Shown here piece after piece: positions 9,254-18,342 of a stretch of 64,000 nucleotides of DNA. Position 1 is the stretch's first letter. Each line of letters opens with the position of its first letter. The notes beneath the pieces are model-generated. The model did no database searches, had not been told where the DNA came from, and worked only from the letters and a program-made list of their open reading frames with translations. A program made the position numbers and the translations under genes. Origin of the DNA: a marine actinobacterium PHSC20C1 (GTDB lineage Bacteria; Actinomycetota; Actinomycetes; Actinomycetales; Microbacteriaceae); assembly GCA_000153145.1 (NCBI GenBank), contig CH672415.1, forward strand, positions 1,364,750 to 1,428,749, in the 5' to 3' direction.

Positions 9254-10198
9254 ATGACCTCGACTGCGGCCCCCCGTATGCGCGCGAAGCAGCGACCCGG
9301 AGACCGCCTCTTCTCAGGCACCGCCCTTGCTGCTGGCGCGCTCATCCTCGCAATCCTCGCGGCCGTCGCGGCGTTCCTTGTTATTCAGGGCGTACCCGGC
9401 ATCACAGCCGATCCCGAAGAAACCACTCTTCTTGAAGGCACCGACTTCTGGACCTACGTTGGTCCCCTCGTCTTCGGAACGATCTGGTCTGCAGCAATTG
9501 CCCTCATCATGGCCGTGCCCATTGCAATCGGCATCGCACTCTTTATCTCGCACTACGCACCACGCCCTCTCGCGGCAACTCTCGGCTACATCGTCGACTT
9601 GCTAGCCGCCGTTCCCTCAGTGGTATTCGGCCTCTGGGGCGGCAACGTTCTTGCCGTCGGAGTCCAGCCGTTCTACGCCTGGCTCGCCGAAAACTTCAGC
9701 TGGATCCCACTCTTCGCTGGGCCAGCCTCAGGTACCGGACGCACCGTCCTTACCGCGTCGATCGTGCTCGCCGTCATGGTGTTGCCGATCATCACCGCAA
9801 TCTGCCGTGAAGTCTTTCTCCAGACACCAGTACTGCACGAAGAAGCAGCGCTCGCCCTCGGCGCCACTCGCTGGGAAATGATCAAAGTAGCCGTGCTCCC
9901 CTTCGGCCGCGCCGGCATCGTCTCCGGCGCCATGCTCGGCCTCGGCCGTGCCCTCGGAGAGACCATGGCAGTCGCAATGGTGCTTTCTGCATCGAATGTG
10001 ATCACGTTCGACATCATTAGCTCGATCAACCCGTCGACAATTGCGGCCAATATCGCGCTGAGCTTCCCCGAGGCATATGGGCTTAACGTCAACGTACTGA
10101 TCGCAACAGGCCTCATCCTCTTTGCAATCACACTGATCGTCAACACGATCGCGCGCTACATCGTCAACCGCCGCAAGGAATTCTCGGGAGCGAACTGA
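9254..10198 (+). CDS. pstC: Phosphate ABC transporter permease PstC
   Basis: A 314-residue inner-membrane permease with about six helices, starting after a basic N-terminus (MTSTAAPRMRAKQRPGDRLF). The cytoplasmic coupling loop reads EEAALALGATRWEMIKVAVLPFGRAGI, the EAA motif of binding-protein-dependent transporters, and GLGRALGETMAVAMVL follows, typical of PstC. The ATG at 9254 is chosen because the longer frame would start inside the terminator hairpin; AAGGGA lies upstream. Its stop overlaps the pstA start by one base (TGATG). Confidence 0.93.
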   Translation: MTSTAAPRMRAKQRPGDRLFSGTALAAGALILAILAAVAAFLVIQGVPGITADPEETTLLEGTDFWTYVGPLVFGTIWSAAIALIMAVPIAIGIALFISHYAPRPLAATLGYIVDLLAAVPSVVFGLWGGNVLAVGVQPFYAWLAENFSWIPLFAGPASGTGRTVLTASIVLAVMVLPIITAICREVFLQTPVLHEEAALALGATRWEMIKVAVLPFGRAGIVSGAMLGLGRALGETMAVAMVLSASNVITFDIISSINPSTIAANIALSFPEAYGLNVNVLIATGLILFAITLIVNTIARYIVNRRKEFSGAN

Positions 10199-11280
10199 TG
10201 ACTACTACAACACCAGCGCGCCCCATTGAGAATGCTTACTCGGCCGGACAACTCCCCCGCTGGGCGCCGCTAACGATCCTGATCGGCAGCTTGGCGATCG
10301 TCGTGATCATTTTTATGTTCGTGCAGGCCGGTCAGCCCGCAGGCGAATTTAACATCGTCGGCGCTTTGCTCTCCGGAGTCGTGCTCTTCGCAATTGTGCT
10401 GACGACGGTCTCTCGACTCGTTGAGGGCCACCGTCGCGCCACCGACCGCTTGGTTACCACTCTGGTCACCCTCGCATTCCTCATCGCGCTAGTGCCGCTC
10501 ATCTCGCTGCTCTATACGGTATTGATCAACGGCGCCGCCCGGTTTGACCTCGACTTCTTTACCCTTTCGCTCCGCAACGTTGTCGGCGAAGGTGGCGGTG
10601 CAGCCCACGCCATCATTGGAACTCTCCAGATGACACTGGCCGCGGCGATCATTTCGGTGCCCATCGGGCTCATGACGTCGATCTACCTCGTCGAATACGG
10701 TCGCGGTCGCCTCGCCCAGGCAATTACATTCTTCGTCGATGTCATGACAGGAATTCCCTCGATCGTCGCTGGCCTCTTCGCCTACTCCCTCATCGTGATC
10801 TTCTTCGGCCCAGGAGTGCGGCTCGGCATCGCCGGCGCCGTTGCACTCTCCGTGCTCATGATCCCCGTCGTTGTTCGCTCGAGCGAAGAAATGCTGCGAC
10901 TCGTGCCCAACGAACTGCGCGAGGCGTCGTTTGCACTCGGCGTGCCCAAGTGGCTCACAATCCTAAAGATTGTGCTGCCGACATCCATCGCCGGAATCAC
11001 GACCGGTGTGATGCTCGCTATCGCCCGCGTGATCGGCGAGACCGCACCGCTCTTAGTCGCAGCCGGATTCACCAACAACTTCAACTACTCGCTCTTCAGC
11101 GATCGCATGCAGAGTCTGCCCGTTTATGTGTACAGCTCGTACATCTCCCAGGGCACCGACGCACAGTCCTACATCGATCGTGCGTGGGCCGGAGCGCTCA
11201 CTCTCATCCTGATCGTGATGGCCCTCAACCTCCTGGCGCGCATCATCGCCAAGATCTTCGCCCCCAAGACCGGTCGATAA
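10198..11280 (+). CDS. pstA: Phosphate ABC transporter permease PstA
   Basis: A 360-residue permease forming the channel with PstC. It has two extra N-terminal helices (around residues 25-45 and 55-75) before the usual six-helix PstA core. The coupling loop is LREASFALGVPKWLTILKIV, followed by GVMLAIARVIGETAPLLVAA, a PstA hallmark. The ATG overlaps the pstC stop. The next gene, pstB, begins 19 bp downstream, so pstC-pstA-pstB form one tight operon. Confidence 0.93.
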   Translation: MTTTTPARPIENAYSAGQLPRWAPLTILIGSLAIVVIIFMFVQAGQPAGEFNIVGALLSGVVLFAIVLTTVSRLVEGHRRATDRLVTTLVTLAFLIALVPLISLLYTVLINGAARFDLDFFTLSLRNVVGEGGGAAHAIIGTLQMTLAAAIISVPIGLMTSIYLVEYGRGRLAQAITFFVDVMTGIPSIVAGLFAYSLIVIFFGPGVRLGIAGAVALSVLMIPVVVRSSEEMLRLVPNELREASFALGVPKWLTILKIVLPTSIAGITTGVMLAIARVIGETAPLLVAAGFTNNFNYSLFSDRMQSLPVYVYSSYISQGTDAQSYIDRAWAGALTLILIVMALNLLARIIAKIFAPKTGR

Positions 11281-11299
11281 CCGAAGGAAACCCTAATTC

Positions 11300-12079
11300 G
11301 TGTCTAAGCGCATCGAAGTCAATGATCTCAACGTCTACTACAGCAAGTTTCGCGCTGTAGAAGGTGTATCGCTCACGATTGAGCCCCGCACTGTTACCGC
11401 CTTTATCGGTCCGTCCGGTTGTGGCAAGTCGACGTTCCTCCGCACGCTCAACCGCATGCACGAAGTTATTCCCGGCGCCTACGTTGAGGGTGAAGTGCTC
11501 ATCGACGGTAACAACCTTTACGCTCCCGGCGTTGATCCGGTGAGCGTTCGCCGCCAGGTGGGCATGGTGTTCCAGCGCCCCAACCCGTTCCCCACAATGT
11601 CGATCCGCGACAACGTTATCGCCGGTGTGAAACTCAACAACTCGCGCATCAGCAAGAGCGATGCAGACGACCTCGTCGAGCAATCCCTCATCGGCGCGAA
11701 CCTCTGGCAAGAAGTCAAGGAACGCCTCGACAAGCCAGGCTCTGGCCTCTCTGGTGGACAACAGCAACGACTCTGCATCGCGCGCGCCATCGCCGTGAAG
11801 CCTGACGTGGTGCTGATGGATGAGCCGTGTTCGGCCCTCGACCCCATCTCAACCCTCGCCATTGAAGACCTCATTGAGGAACTCAAGCAGGACTACACGA
11901 TTGTTATCGTGACCCACAACATGCAGCAAGCTGCACGCGTTTCTGACCGCACCGCATTCTTCAACATTGCAGGGACCGGCCATCCAGGCAAGCTCATCGA
12001 GTACGACGACACCAACACCATTTTCTCGAACCCCAGCGTTCAAGCAACAGAAGACTACGTTTCGGGCAAATTCGGATAA
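11300..12079 (+). CDS. pstB: Phosphate ABC transporter ATP-binding protein PstB
   Basis: A 259-residue ATPase powering phosphate import. Walker A is GPSGCGKST (residues ~37-45), the signature [14 protein letters not shown], Walker [14 protein letters not shown], and the H-loop [13 protein letters not shown]. Length and the insertion [19 protein letters not shown] are typical for PstB. The start is GTG ([14 protein letters not shown]) with CGAAGGAAA upstream. It ends the operon; phoU is not in the visible sequence downstream, where a terminator follows. Confidence 0.95.
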   Translation: MSKRIEVNDLNVYYSKFRAVEGVSLTIEPRTVTAFIGPSGCGKSTFLRTLNRMHEVIPGAYVEGEVLIDGNNLYAPGVDPVSVRRQVGMVFQRPNPFPTMSIRDNVIAGVKLNNSRISKSDADDLVEQSLIGANLWQEVKERLDKPGSGLSGGQQQRLCIARAIAVKPDVVLMDEPCSALDPISTLAIEDLIEELKQDYTIVIVTHNMQQAARVSDRTAFFNIAGTGHPGKLIEYDDTNTIFSNPSVQATEDYVSGKFG

Positions 12080-12100
12080 CGAGCGAGCCAGCTCAATAGG

Positions 12101-12131
12101 AAAGCCCCCGCGCCATCCGGCCGGGGGCTTT
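12101..12131. terminator. Terminator after pstB, also facing rskA
   Basis: AAAGCCCCCG (12101-12110) pairs with CGGGGGCTTT (12122-12131), followed by TTC. A-rich on one side and T-rich on the other, so it can stop both the pst operon and the convergent sigK-rskA transcript. Confidence 0.85.
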
Positions 12132-12152
12132 TCTATTGGAGCAAGGGGAAAG

Positions 12153-12950
12153 CTAGGCGCTTTCGAAAACAACGATGGGAGCGGTAGTCGGAGCATCCGA
12201 TCCACCCTTGGGCTCGATCGTGACACCGACGACGTCACCCGCAGCCATTTTGCCGTCGAGTACTCGCCACGTCGTTCCATCCGTGGACGCATCCATAAGG
12301 CCGGCCGGCCGGGCGCCAGCACTATCGATGTACCAGAGCTCGTAGACCTGATTATCGGGAAGCGGCTCTAATCCATCAACAATGACTGCAGACGAGGCCA
12401 ACTCGACGGACCATACAAACGTGGCTGTAGCGCCCCCGGTGACCGTTGAGACGAGCCTCTGCGAATCGCTAGCACCATTGATCGCGGCCAACTGGTCAGC
12501 CTGCTGTGCAGCAAAGCTGGTCTCCTGGAGCGATGTGCGACCGATCGAGTCAGCGACAACACCACCGGCCACGATCAGCGCAACCGCCGCAGCAACCGCT
12601 GCGAGCGCCGTTGCTGGGCGAGTGAACCAGCGACCCTGAGCTTTTTTTTCGGCAGGTGTCGCCGCTGGTTGGACTACCTTGGCTGCGTCATCCACAACCT
12701 CAACCTCTCGCGGCAATTGCGGTGTCTGCGCAATCATCGCCATGAGGTTGGCCTTGAGCGCTGGCGGCGGCGTGACCGGGTCAACGGCCATACCGAGCGC
12801 TACCGCCGTGTCAGAAAGTTCAGTGGTTTCAGTGCGGGTTTCAGCGGAAGCAGTCAGGTGCTTCTCGAATGCCTCGCGTTCTTCTGGGCTCAACGCGTTG
12901 AGGGCGTAGGCGCCGGACTGGGCGGCGAGGTCATCGTTGCGCTCGGTCAT
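12153..12950 (-). CDS. rskA: Anti-sigma-K factor, RskA family
   Basis: A 265-residue membrane protein that holds its cognate ECF sigma factor at the membrane. The N-terminal anti-sigma domain has SGAYALNALSPEEREAFEKHL but no Cys of the usual zinc-binding HxxxCxxC motif. One membrane helix is at about 111-131 (ALAAVAAAVALIVAGGVVAD). The extracellular RskA domain follows with DNQVYELWYIDSAGARPAGLM. The start ATG overlaps the sigK stop by 4 nt, so the pair is coupled. In known systems regulated proteolysis of RskA releases SigK; this is inferred here. Confidence 0.88.
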   Translation of the reverse strand: MTERNDDLAAQSGAYALNALSPEEREAFEKHLTASAETRTETTELSDTAVALGMAVDPVTPPPALKANLMAMIAQTPQLPREVEVVDDAAKVVQPAATPAEKKAQGRWFTRPATALAAVAAAVALIVAGGVVADSIGRTSLQETSFAAQQADQLAAINGASDSQRLVSTVTGGATATFVWSVELASSAVIVDGLEPLPDNQVYELWYIDSAGARPAGLMDASTDGTTWRVLDGKMAAGDVVGVTIEPKGGSDAPTTAPIVVFESA

Positions 12951-13555
12951 GATGCCACCCCCAATTCGTCGCGGAGGCGAATCATTCCGTCGCGTAGTCG
13001 GGTTTTGACAGTGCCGACAGGAACACTGAGCATGGTCGCGACCTCACTGTGGCTATAGCCGCCGTAGTACGCAAGGGATACAGCTTGGCGCTGGAGTTCT
13101 GTCAATCGGGACATGGCCTTCTCTACCCTTTCGTGTTCGAGTCGGACTTCTATGGTTTCTGAAACGTGATCGTAGTCCGGGTTGTGATCACGGATGCCGA
13201 TGCGAACGTCGCGGTCGCGAGACGACTGCGATGAACGCACACGGTCAACAGTTCGGCGGTGAGCCATGGTGAGAATCCAGCTCACCGCTGCACCCTTGTT
13301 GGCATCGAATCGGGTTGCGGTTTGCCAAATTTCAAGAAAGATCTCTTGCGTTACTTCTTCAGACTGCGAGTGATCGCGAAGGAGCCTCTTGACGAGTCCG
13401 AAGACTCGTGGGGCGAGCTGGTCGTAGAGCGCGCTAAATGCGGCTTGGTCACCAGTGGCGACACGCTCGAGCAGGTCTTGCGGGCTCGCGACAGGCGCTC
13501 CCGGTTCTTCAGGAAACGCGCTGACATCAGCTTCACGAGACATAACTACCAGCAT
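12947..13555 (-). CDS. sigK: ECF RNA polymerase sigma factor, SigK-like
   Basis: A 202-residue sigma-70 family factor of the extracytoplasmic type. Region 2 is seen as FSALYDQLAPRVFGLVKRLL and EEVTQEIFLEIWQTATRFD; region 4 as LQRQAVSLAYYGGYSHSEVA followed by VPVGTVKTRLRDGMIRLRDEL. The start ATG at 13555 has AGGAACC seven bases upstream; an ATG four codons later (MSREADVSAF) is also possible. It is the first gene of a two-gene operon with its anti-sigma factor. Its own promoter should lie in the long gap upstream; I cannot pick it with confidence. Confidence 0.9.
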   Translation of the reverse strand: MLVVMSREADVSAFPEEPGAPVASPQDLLERVATGDQAAFSALYDQLAPRVFGLVKRLLRDHSQSEEVTQEIFLEIWQTATRFDANKGAAVSWILTMAHRRTVDRVRSSQSSRDRDVRIGIRDHNPDYDHVSETIEVRLEHERVEKAMSRLTELQRQAVSLAYYGGYSHSEVATMLSVPVGTVKTRLRDGMIRLRDELGVAS

Positions 13556-13808
13556 GACAGGTTCCTATGCTCCTTCATCGCAGTTTGTTAGGTTCAGCGG
13601 CGAAATTTCAGACAATGGTGCGAGCTAGCGATGGATTTCGATAGTTGCTTTCATTGCTGGGTAATTCGGCGCCCTCGTCAGGAGGGTTTGGTCAGCGCGC
13701 AGAAATGGTTCGCAAAAGTCGTTTGCAGAAGTAGTTCGCTGGGCGACGAGCGGACGCAATGTCGGAGTTCAGCGTTGAAGCCGCGGACGCCGTCGTGGCG
13801 AGAAAATA

Positions 13809-13885
13809 CCGGGCCACAGAAACGCCTCTCGGCGCGAGGCCGCTCGAAGCGGCTAATATTGGAGCCCGGGGTTACTGTGGCCCGG
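13809..13885. repeat. Long inverted repeat enclosing smaller hairpins (possible structured RNA or small IR element)
   Basis: CCGGGCCACAG (13809-13819) and CTGTGGCCCGG (13875-13885) are perfect 11-bp inverted repeats 55 nt apart. Inside, GCCGC-TCGAA-GCGGC (13839-13853) forms a tight hairpin and CCTC/GAGG (13825-13839) another short one. Read on the minus strand the outer stem is followed by TATTTTC. It may be a folded leader or small RNA, or a remnant with inverted ends; the sequence alone does not decide. Confidence 0.5.
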
Positions 13886-14089
13886 CTTCGAAAAGTTTAG
13901 CAAAGAGCATCCTGTGTGCGCTCTCAGACCGCGTGAGTCTTCACCTCTCCGCGGCACCGCAACAGCTCTCACCGCTGAGCACGCCTTCTGCCTACTTTCG
14001 TGGTGCCGGCTCCTACCGACCAATTTGCCGTTTCGCGCGGTTGCAGGGCCGGTATTGTTTCCAAATTGTGCGGATTCCGTGACAAACAG

Positions 14090-14123
14090 GTTGCAATAGC
14101 AACGTTTTCAGCACTTTTAAGTG
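14090..14123 (+). promoter_or_regulatory. Two phased dyads upstream of potD
   Basis: GTTGC-AATA-GCAAC (14090-14103) and CACTT-TT-AAGTG (14112-14123) are perfect inverted repeats with centres 21 bp apart, two helical turns. They lie ~100 bp before the start of the transporter operon in AT-rich DNA, a place where a repressor or activator would bind. The regulator is unknown. Confidence 0.4.
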
Positions 14124-14213
14124 ATTTTACGGCTCATTTGTGCAATTATCGGTGTGTCCCGCAGTGCTGCGGAACCGACCGCGTGAGTGTCACGAATGCT
14201 AGGAGAACCTCTG

Positions 14214-15428
14214 ATGAATTCCAAGCCGCTACCCACTGATCCCATGATTCGCGAGCTGATCCGCCATGCGCAGAAAGCTCAGCTGAATCGACGCACGCTG
14301 CTCACTGGAGCCGCTGCCGGTGCAACCGGGCTCGCGCTCGCAGCTTGCTCAACAGGGCCGGGCGAGCTGTCCGCCGCTCCTGACGAGAGTGACACCAACA
14401 AGAAGGTTCGCTGGGACAACTGGGCACTGTATGTCGACGTGGATGACGCCGGCAACTATCCCACCATTGACGCATTCGAGGCCCAGACCGGCATCAAGGT
14501 CGAGTACACCGAAGCAGTGGATGACAACAACACTTACTACGGCAAGGTGAAAGACCAGCTATCGCTTGGTAGAGACATCGGGGCAGACGCTGTCTGCCTT
14601 ACCGACTGGATGGTCGCGCGCTTGATTCGTTTCGGCTACACCCAGAAGCTCGACTACGCCAACATGCCCAACGTGGCCAACAACCTGTTGCCATCGCTGC
14701 AGGACGTCGACTTCGATCCCGGCCGCGAGATGAGCGTTCCTTGGCAGGGCGGATTCGCTGGTATCGCCTGGAATAAGGAACAAGTGCCCAACGGCATCAA
14801 ATCCGTCCAGGACCTGTGGAAGCCCGAGCTCAAGGGCCGAGTTGGAGCGCTGTCGGAGATGCGCGACACGATGGGCCTGATCATGCTCGATCAGGGTGTT
14901 GACATTTCTGGCAAGTGGGGCGATGACGAGTTCAACGCCGCGATTGACGAGTTCTCGAAGCAGGTCGCTGACGGCCAAATTCGTAACATCAAGGGAAACT
15001 CGTACAAGGAAGACCTTGTCAACGAGGACACCCTCGCCGCGATCGTCTGGTCGGGCGACATCGTTCAGCTGAATGCCGAGAACGGTGACAAGTGGGACTT
15101 CGTTGTTCCCGACGCTGGCGGAACCCTGTGGAACGACAACTTCATGGTGCCGATCGGTAGCCCGGCGAAGTCGAACGTCGAAGAAATGATCAACTACTAC
15201 TACGACCCTGCTGTCGCTGCCGAGGTCGCCGCCTATGTGAACTACATCACCCCGGTTGCCGGAGCCAAAGAAGCCGCGGCGGCAATTGACCCCGAACTCG
15301 CAAACAATAAGCTCATCTTCCCCGACGATGACACGCTCTCCAAGGCTTTCGTATTCCGCGGCCTAGACAACTCAGAGGAGCAGAAGTACAACGCTGCATT
15401 CCAGAGCGTTCTGTTGGGTGCGGCGTAA
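14214..15428 (+). CDS. potD: Spermidine/putrescine-type ABC transporter substrate-binding protein
   Basis: A 404-residue binding protein of the PotD/PotF type. The N-terminus has a twin-arginine motif (LNRRTLLTGAAAG) followed by a lipobox ALAAC, so it may be exported folded and lipid-anchored. The mature part begins KKVRWDNWALYVDVDD and includes VEYTEAVDDNNTYYGKV and ADAVCLTDWMVARLIRFGY, typical of polyamine-binding proteins. The ATG at 14214 is chosen because AGGAG lies 8 nt upstream. It heads a four-gene operon. Polyamine specificity is from family similarity; other organic cations are possible. Confidence 0.85.
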   Translation: MNSKPLPTDPMIRELIRHAQKAQLNRRTLLTGAAAGATGLALAACSTGPGELSAAPDESDTNKKVRWDNWALYVDVDDAGNYPTIDAFEAQTGIKVEYTEAVDDNNTYYGKVKDQLSLGRDIGADAVCLTDWMVARLIRFGYTQKLDYANMPNVANNLLPSLQDVDFDPGREMSVPWQGGFAGIAWNKEQVPNGIKSVQDLWKPELKGRVGALSEMRDTMGLIMLDQGVDISGKWGDDEFNAAIDEFSKQVADGQIRNIKGNSYKEDLVNEDTLAAIVWSGDIVQLNAENGDKWDFVVPDAGGTLWNDNFMVPIGSPAKSNVEEMINYYYDPAVAAEVAAYVNYITPVAGAKEAAAAIDPELANNKLIFPDDDTLSKAFVFRGLDNSEEQKYNAAFQSVLLGAA

Positions 15429-16609
15429 TGGCAACAGGCACCTTCGCCGAGAGTGGAGCCGACCTTGAACTGGTCGGGATTCATAAACGTTTTCCTGGAT
15501 TCACCGCCATAGAAGAGCTCAACCTCATCGTGCCGGCAGGTTCGTTCTTTGCCCTGCTCGGACCTTCTGGTTGCGGCAAGACAACCACATTGCGTCTCGT
15601 TGCCGGTCTCGAGGCTCCTACGGCTGGTCGCATCCTGCTTGGTGGCAAAGATGTGACCAACCAGAAGTCTTTCCAACGCCCGGTCAACACTGTGTTTCAG
15701 AGCTACGCCCTGTTCCCCCACATGACTGTGTTGGAGAACGTCGCTTTCGGGCTGCGCCGCCGCAAGATGGCCGACCCGGTAGAGAAGGCACACGAAGTTC
15801 TGCGCCTCGTCGAATTGGACCACCTTGCGAGCCGCCGACCGCAGCAACTCTCGGGTGGGCAACAGCAGCGGGTTGCGCTGGCTCGCGCCATAGTGAACCG
15901 CCCGGCCTTGCTTCTCCTTGATGAACCTCTCGGCGCGCTCGACCTTAAACTGCGTCGCCAGATGCAGCTCGAGCTCAAAACGATCCAAGAGGATGTCGGT
16001 CTCACGTTCTTGCATGTGACCCACGATCAGGAGGAAGCCATGACTATGGCCGACACCATCGCGGTCATGAACAAGGGTCGGATCGAGCAGATGGGTGCGC
16101 CACAAGAACTCTATGAACTGCCACGAACGTCGTTTGTCGCGAACTTTCTTGGCCAGTCAAACTTGTTCACCGGGCCCGTCGTGGGCACGACGAGCGCAGG
16201 CATCTCTGTTGACGTTGCTGGCCAGAAGATCACCGTGCCCGTCGACCGAGCGCATCGCACTACGGGCGACATCACGATTGGTGTTCGCCCCGAAAAGCTG
16301 ACGTTGCACAGAAGCAAGCCATCTCACGACCCTCGTGCAAACGTGATGGGCCCTGGTCGGGTAATCGACGTCTCGTTTAGCGGTGTGAGCACGCAGTATT
16401 TGGTCGAGGTCCCTGGCGTCGGCAAGCTCATTGTTTTCGCGCAGAACATGACGTTCGGTTCAGAGATTCGGGAAGGCGACGAAGTGTGGCTCAGCTGGGC
16501 CATCGATCACGGTTTCGGTCTTGAGGATGATCCCGCGAATGCACCACGGTTCTCCCCTGACCTGGACACTCGCACAATTGCCGCGCAACACCTATTAGAG
16601 GAAGCGTAG
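15428..16609 (+). CDS. potA: Polyamine-type ABC transporter ATP-binding protein
   Basis: A 393-residue ATPase. Walker A is GPSGCGKTT, signature [14 protein letters not shown], Walker B LLLLDEPLGALDLKLR, H-loop FLHVTHDQEEAMTMAD. The C-terminal ~140 residues form the TOBE regulatory domain (IGVRPEKLTLHRS). The start overlaps the stop of the binding-protein gene (TAATG). Length and order match PotA. It would energise PotB/PotC at the membrane. Confidence 0.9.
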   Translation: MATGTFAESGADLELVGIHKRFPGFTAIEELNLIVPAGSFFALLGPSGCGKTTTLRLVAGLEAPTAGRILLGGKDVTNQKSFQRPVNTVFQSYALFPHMTVLENVAFGLRRRKMADPVEKAHEVLRLVELDHLASRRPQQLSGGQQQRVALARAIVNRPALLLLDEPLGALDLKLRRQMQLELKTIQEDVGLTFLHVTHDQEEAMTMADTIAVMNKGRIEQMGAPQELYELPRTSFVANFLGQSNLFTGPVVGTTSAGISVDVAGQKITVPVDRAHRTTGDITIGVRPEKLTLHRSKPSHDPRANVMGPGRVIDVSFSGVSTQYLVEVPGVGKLIVFAQNMTFGSEIREGDEVWLSWAIDHGFGLEDDPANAPRFSPDLDTRTIAAQHLLEEA

Positions 16610-16611
16610 CG

Positions 16612-17529
16612 ATGGCCCTTGCCGCCTTATCAACGTCGACTGCGCAAGCTCCGGCAGACACTTCCAGAAAGTCGAGTCCGGTAGCACTCTTTTTGCTGCT
16701 CCCCGGAATCCTCTATCTGGTTCTCTTCTTTCTCACTCCCCTTGTCTCGCTGCTCCTGACATCATTCAAAGCGCCGACTGAGTTCGGTGATTTTGGTCAA
16801 TTCAGCTACGCGTTCCGCTGGGAGAATTACGCAGACGTCATCGCAACCTACTGGCCGCACATTATTCGTTCATTCGGCTACGCGCTTGCTGCGACGTTCT
16901 TCGCTCTCATCATCAGTTATCCGTTGGCATACTTCATCGGAGTCAAAGCTAGACGCTGGCCGTTGTTGCAGAGCCTCGCACTGGTTATGGTGATTGCTCC
17001 GTTCTTTATCAGTTTTCTGCTCCGCACTTTGGCGTGGAAGCAAATCTTCTCCGACGAATCGTTCCTCGTAACTTCGCTCAAAGCGATGTCACTGCTCGCC
17101 CCAGACGCGCACGTCACGGGAACCGCATTCTCAGTGATTTTCGGTCTCACCTACAACTTCATTCCGTTTATGACACTGCCGCTGTACACGACCCTCGAAC
17201 GGCTCGATGTGCGCTACCTCGAAGCCGGCAGCGATCTCTACGCGAGCCCGTTCCACGTATTCCGCAAGGTTACGATTCCGCTCTCAATGCCTGGAATTGT
17301 GGCGGGGACCCTGCTGACGTTTATTCCGGCTGCCGGTGACTACATCAATGCGAGCCGCGAGTTTCTCGGCGGTACCGGTACCCAGATGATCGGAAATGTC
17401 ATTGAGGCGAACTTCCTGGTGCTCCAGAATTTTCCCGCTGGCGCAGCTCTCTCGATCATCCTGATGTCAGTGATCCTCGTATTCGTCAGTATCTATGTGA
17501 AGAAATCCGGAACTGAGGAACTTCTGTGA
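16612..17529 (+). CDS. potB: Polyamine-type ABC transporter permease 1
   Basis: A 305-residue permease with about six helices (first at ~25-47, ALFLLLPGILYLVLFFLTPL). The coupling loop is YLEAGSDLYASPFHVFRKVTIPLSMPGI. The conserved GDYINASREFLGG-like segment after it is typical of PotB. It starts two bases after the potA stop and overlaps potC by 4 nt (GTGA). Confidence 0.9.
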   Translation: MALAALSTSTAQAPADTSRKSSPVALFLLLPGILYLVLFFLTPLVSLLLTSFKAPTEFGDFGQFSYAFRWENYADVIATYWPHIIRSFGYALAATFFALIISYPLAYFIGVKARRWPLLQSLALVMVIAPFFISFLLRTLAWKQIFSDESFLVTSLKAMSLLAPDAHVTGTAFSVIFGLTYNFIPFMTLPLYTTLERLDVRYLEAGSDLYASPFHVFRKVTIPLSMPGIVAGTLLTFIPAAGDYINASREFLGGTGTQMIGNVIEANFLVLQNFPAGAALSIILMSVILVFVSIYVKKSGTEELL

Positions 17530-18332
17530 AACACTCAATCGGCAAATGGGTCCTGCCCGCCTATAGCGCGCTTGCCCTACTTATCCTGATGATCCCGATC
17601 GGCTACACGTTCGTTTACAGCTTCAACGACTCGCTCAAATCAAACATCGTGTGGCGCGGTTTCACCTTCGACAAATGGCTCAATGTCTGCAACGTGCAGA
17701 ACGGTGCTGTGTGCGAGGCCTTCGGTAACAGCATCTTCATCGCAGTGGTGTCGACGGTGGCGGCGACAACGCTCGGCACCATGATCGCGATCGCGATGGT
17801 GCGCTACCGGTTCAAGTTCCGCTCGCAATTGAGCCTGTTCCTCTTTCTTCCGATGGCAACTCCAGAAGTCGTTCTCGGGGCCGGGCTCGCTGCACAGTTC
17901 CTGTCGATCGGCGTTCCCAAGGACATGACGACGATCATCCTGGCCCACACGATGTTTAGCATCAGCTTTGTGGTGGTTGCGGTAAAGGCCCGCGTGGCAA
18001 CTTTGGATCCTGCCCTTGAGGAGGCAGGTAGAGACCTCTACGGGTCGGCGCTTCAAGTATTTTTGCGGATCACATTCCCGCTGTTGCTTCCCGGAATTCT
18101 CGCTGCAGCGCTGCTGTCATTCGCGTTGTCGTTCGATGACTTCATCATCACAAACTTCAACTCAGGCAATGTGACAACGTTCCCGAAGTACATCTGGGTC
18201 TCAGCGGCTCGAGGAATTCCCGCCGAGGCGAACGTGATTGCTTCAGCGGTGTTCATTCTGGCGCTGATCATTGTCGTGAGCGTGCAGGTGTCTGGCGCTG
18301 CCCGCGCCAAGCGTCTCGCCAAAATGAACTAG
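17526..18332 (+). CDS. potC: Polyamine-type ABC transporter permease 2
   Basis: A 268-residue permease with six helices and the coupling loop LEEAGRDLYGSALQVFLRITFPLLLPGI, followed by SFDDFIITNFNSG, a PotC hallmark. The GTG start overlaps the potB stop. It ends the operon, ten bases before the convergent hypothetical gene; no hairpin terminator is evident in the tiny gap. Confidence 0.9.
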   Translation: MKHSIGKWVLPAYSALALLILMIPIGYTFVYSFNDSLKSNIVWRGFTFDKWLNVCNVQNGAVCEAFGNSIFIAVVSTVAATTLGTMIAIAMVRYRFKFRSQLSLFLFLPMATPEVVLGAGLAAQFLSIGVPKDMTTIILAHTMFSISFVVVAVKARVATLDPALEEAGRDLYGSALQVFLRITFPLLLPGILAAALLSFALSFDDFIITNFNSGNVTTFPKYIWVSAARGIPAEANVIASAVFILALIIVVSVQVSGAARAKRLAKMN

Positions 18333-18342
18333 ATCTCGCAAA

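Larger units (their letters stand above)
13556..14213. other. Gene-free interval between divergent sigK and potD
   Basis: About 650 bp without a convincing gene. It must hold the promoters of sigK (leftward) and of the transporter operon (rightward). Short open frames here have no family resemblance. It contains a 77-nt symmetric element (13809-13885) and two dyads near potD (14090-14123), both listed separately. The AT content rises clearly in the last ~150 bases, as expected for a promoter region. Confidence 0.7.

Noticed and set aside
13631-14186. Several overlapping plus-strand frames of 60-110 codons in the sigK-potD gap
   Set aside because: No family pattern, mixed amino-acid composition unlike neighbours, no consistent ribosome-binding sites; the region is better read as regulatory.
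14041-14213. Riboswitch before the polyamine-type operon
   Set aside because: I looked for glycine, guanidine, SAM and TPP type cores and found no matching conserved blocks; only the two dyads are supported.
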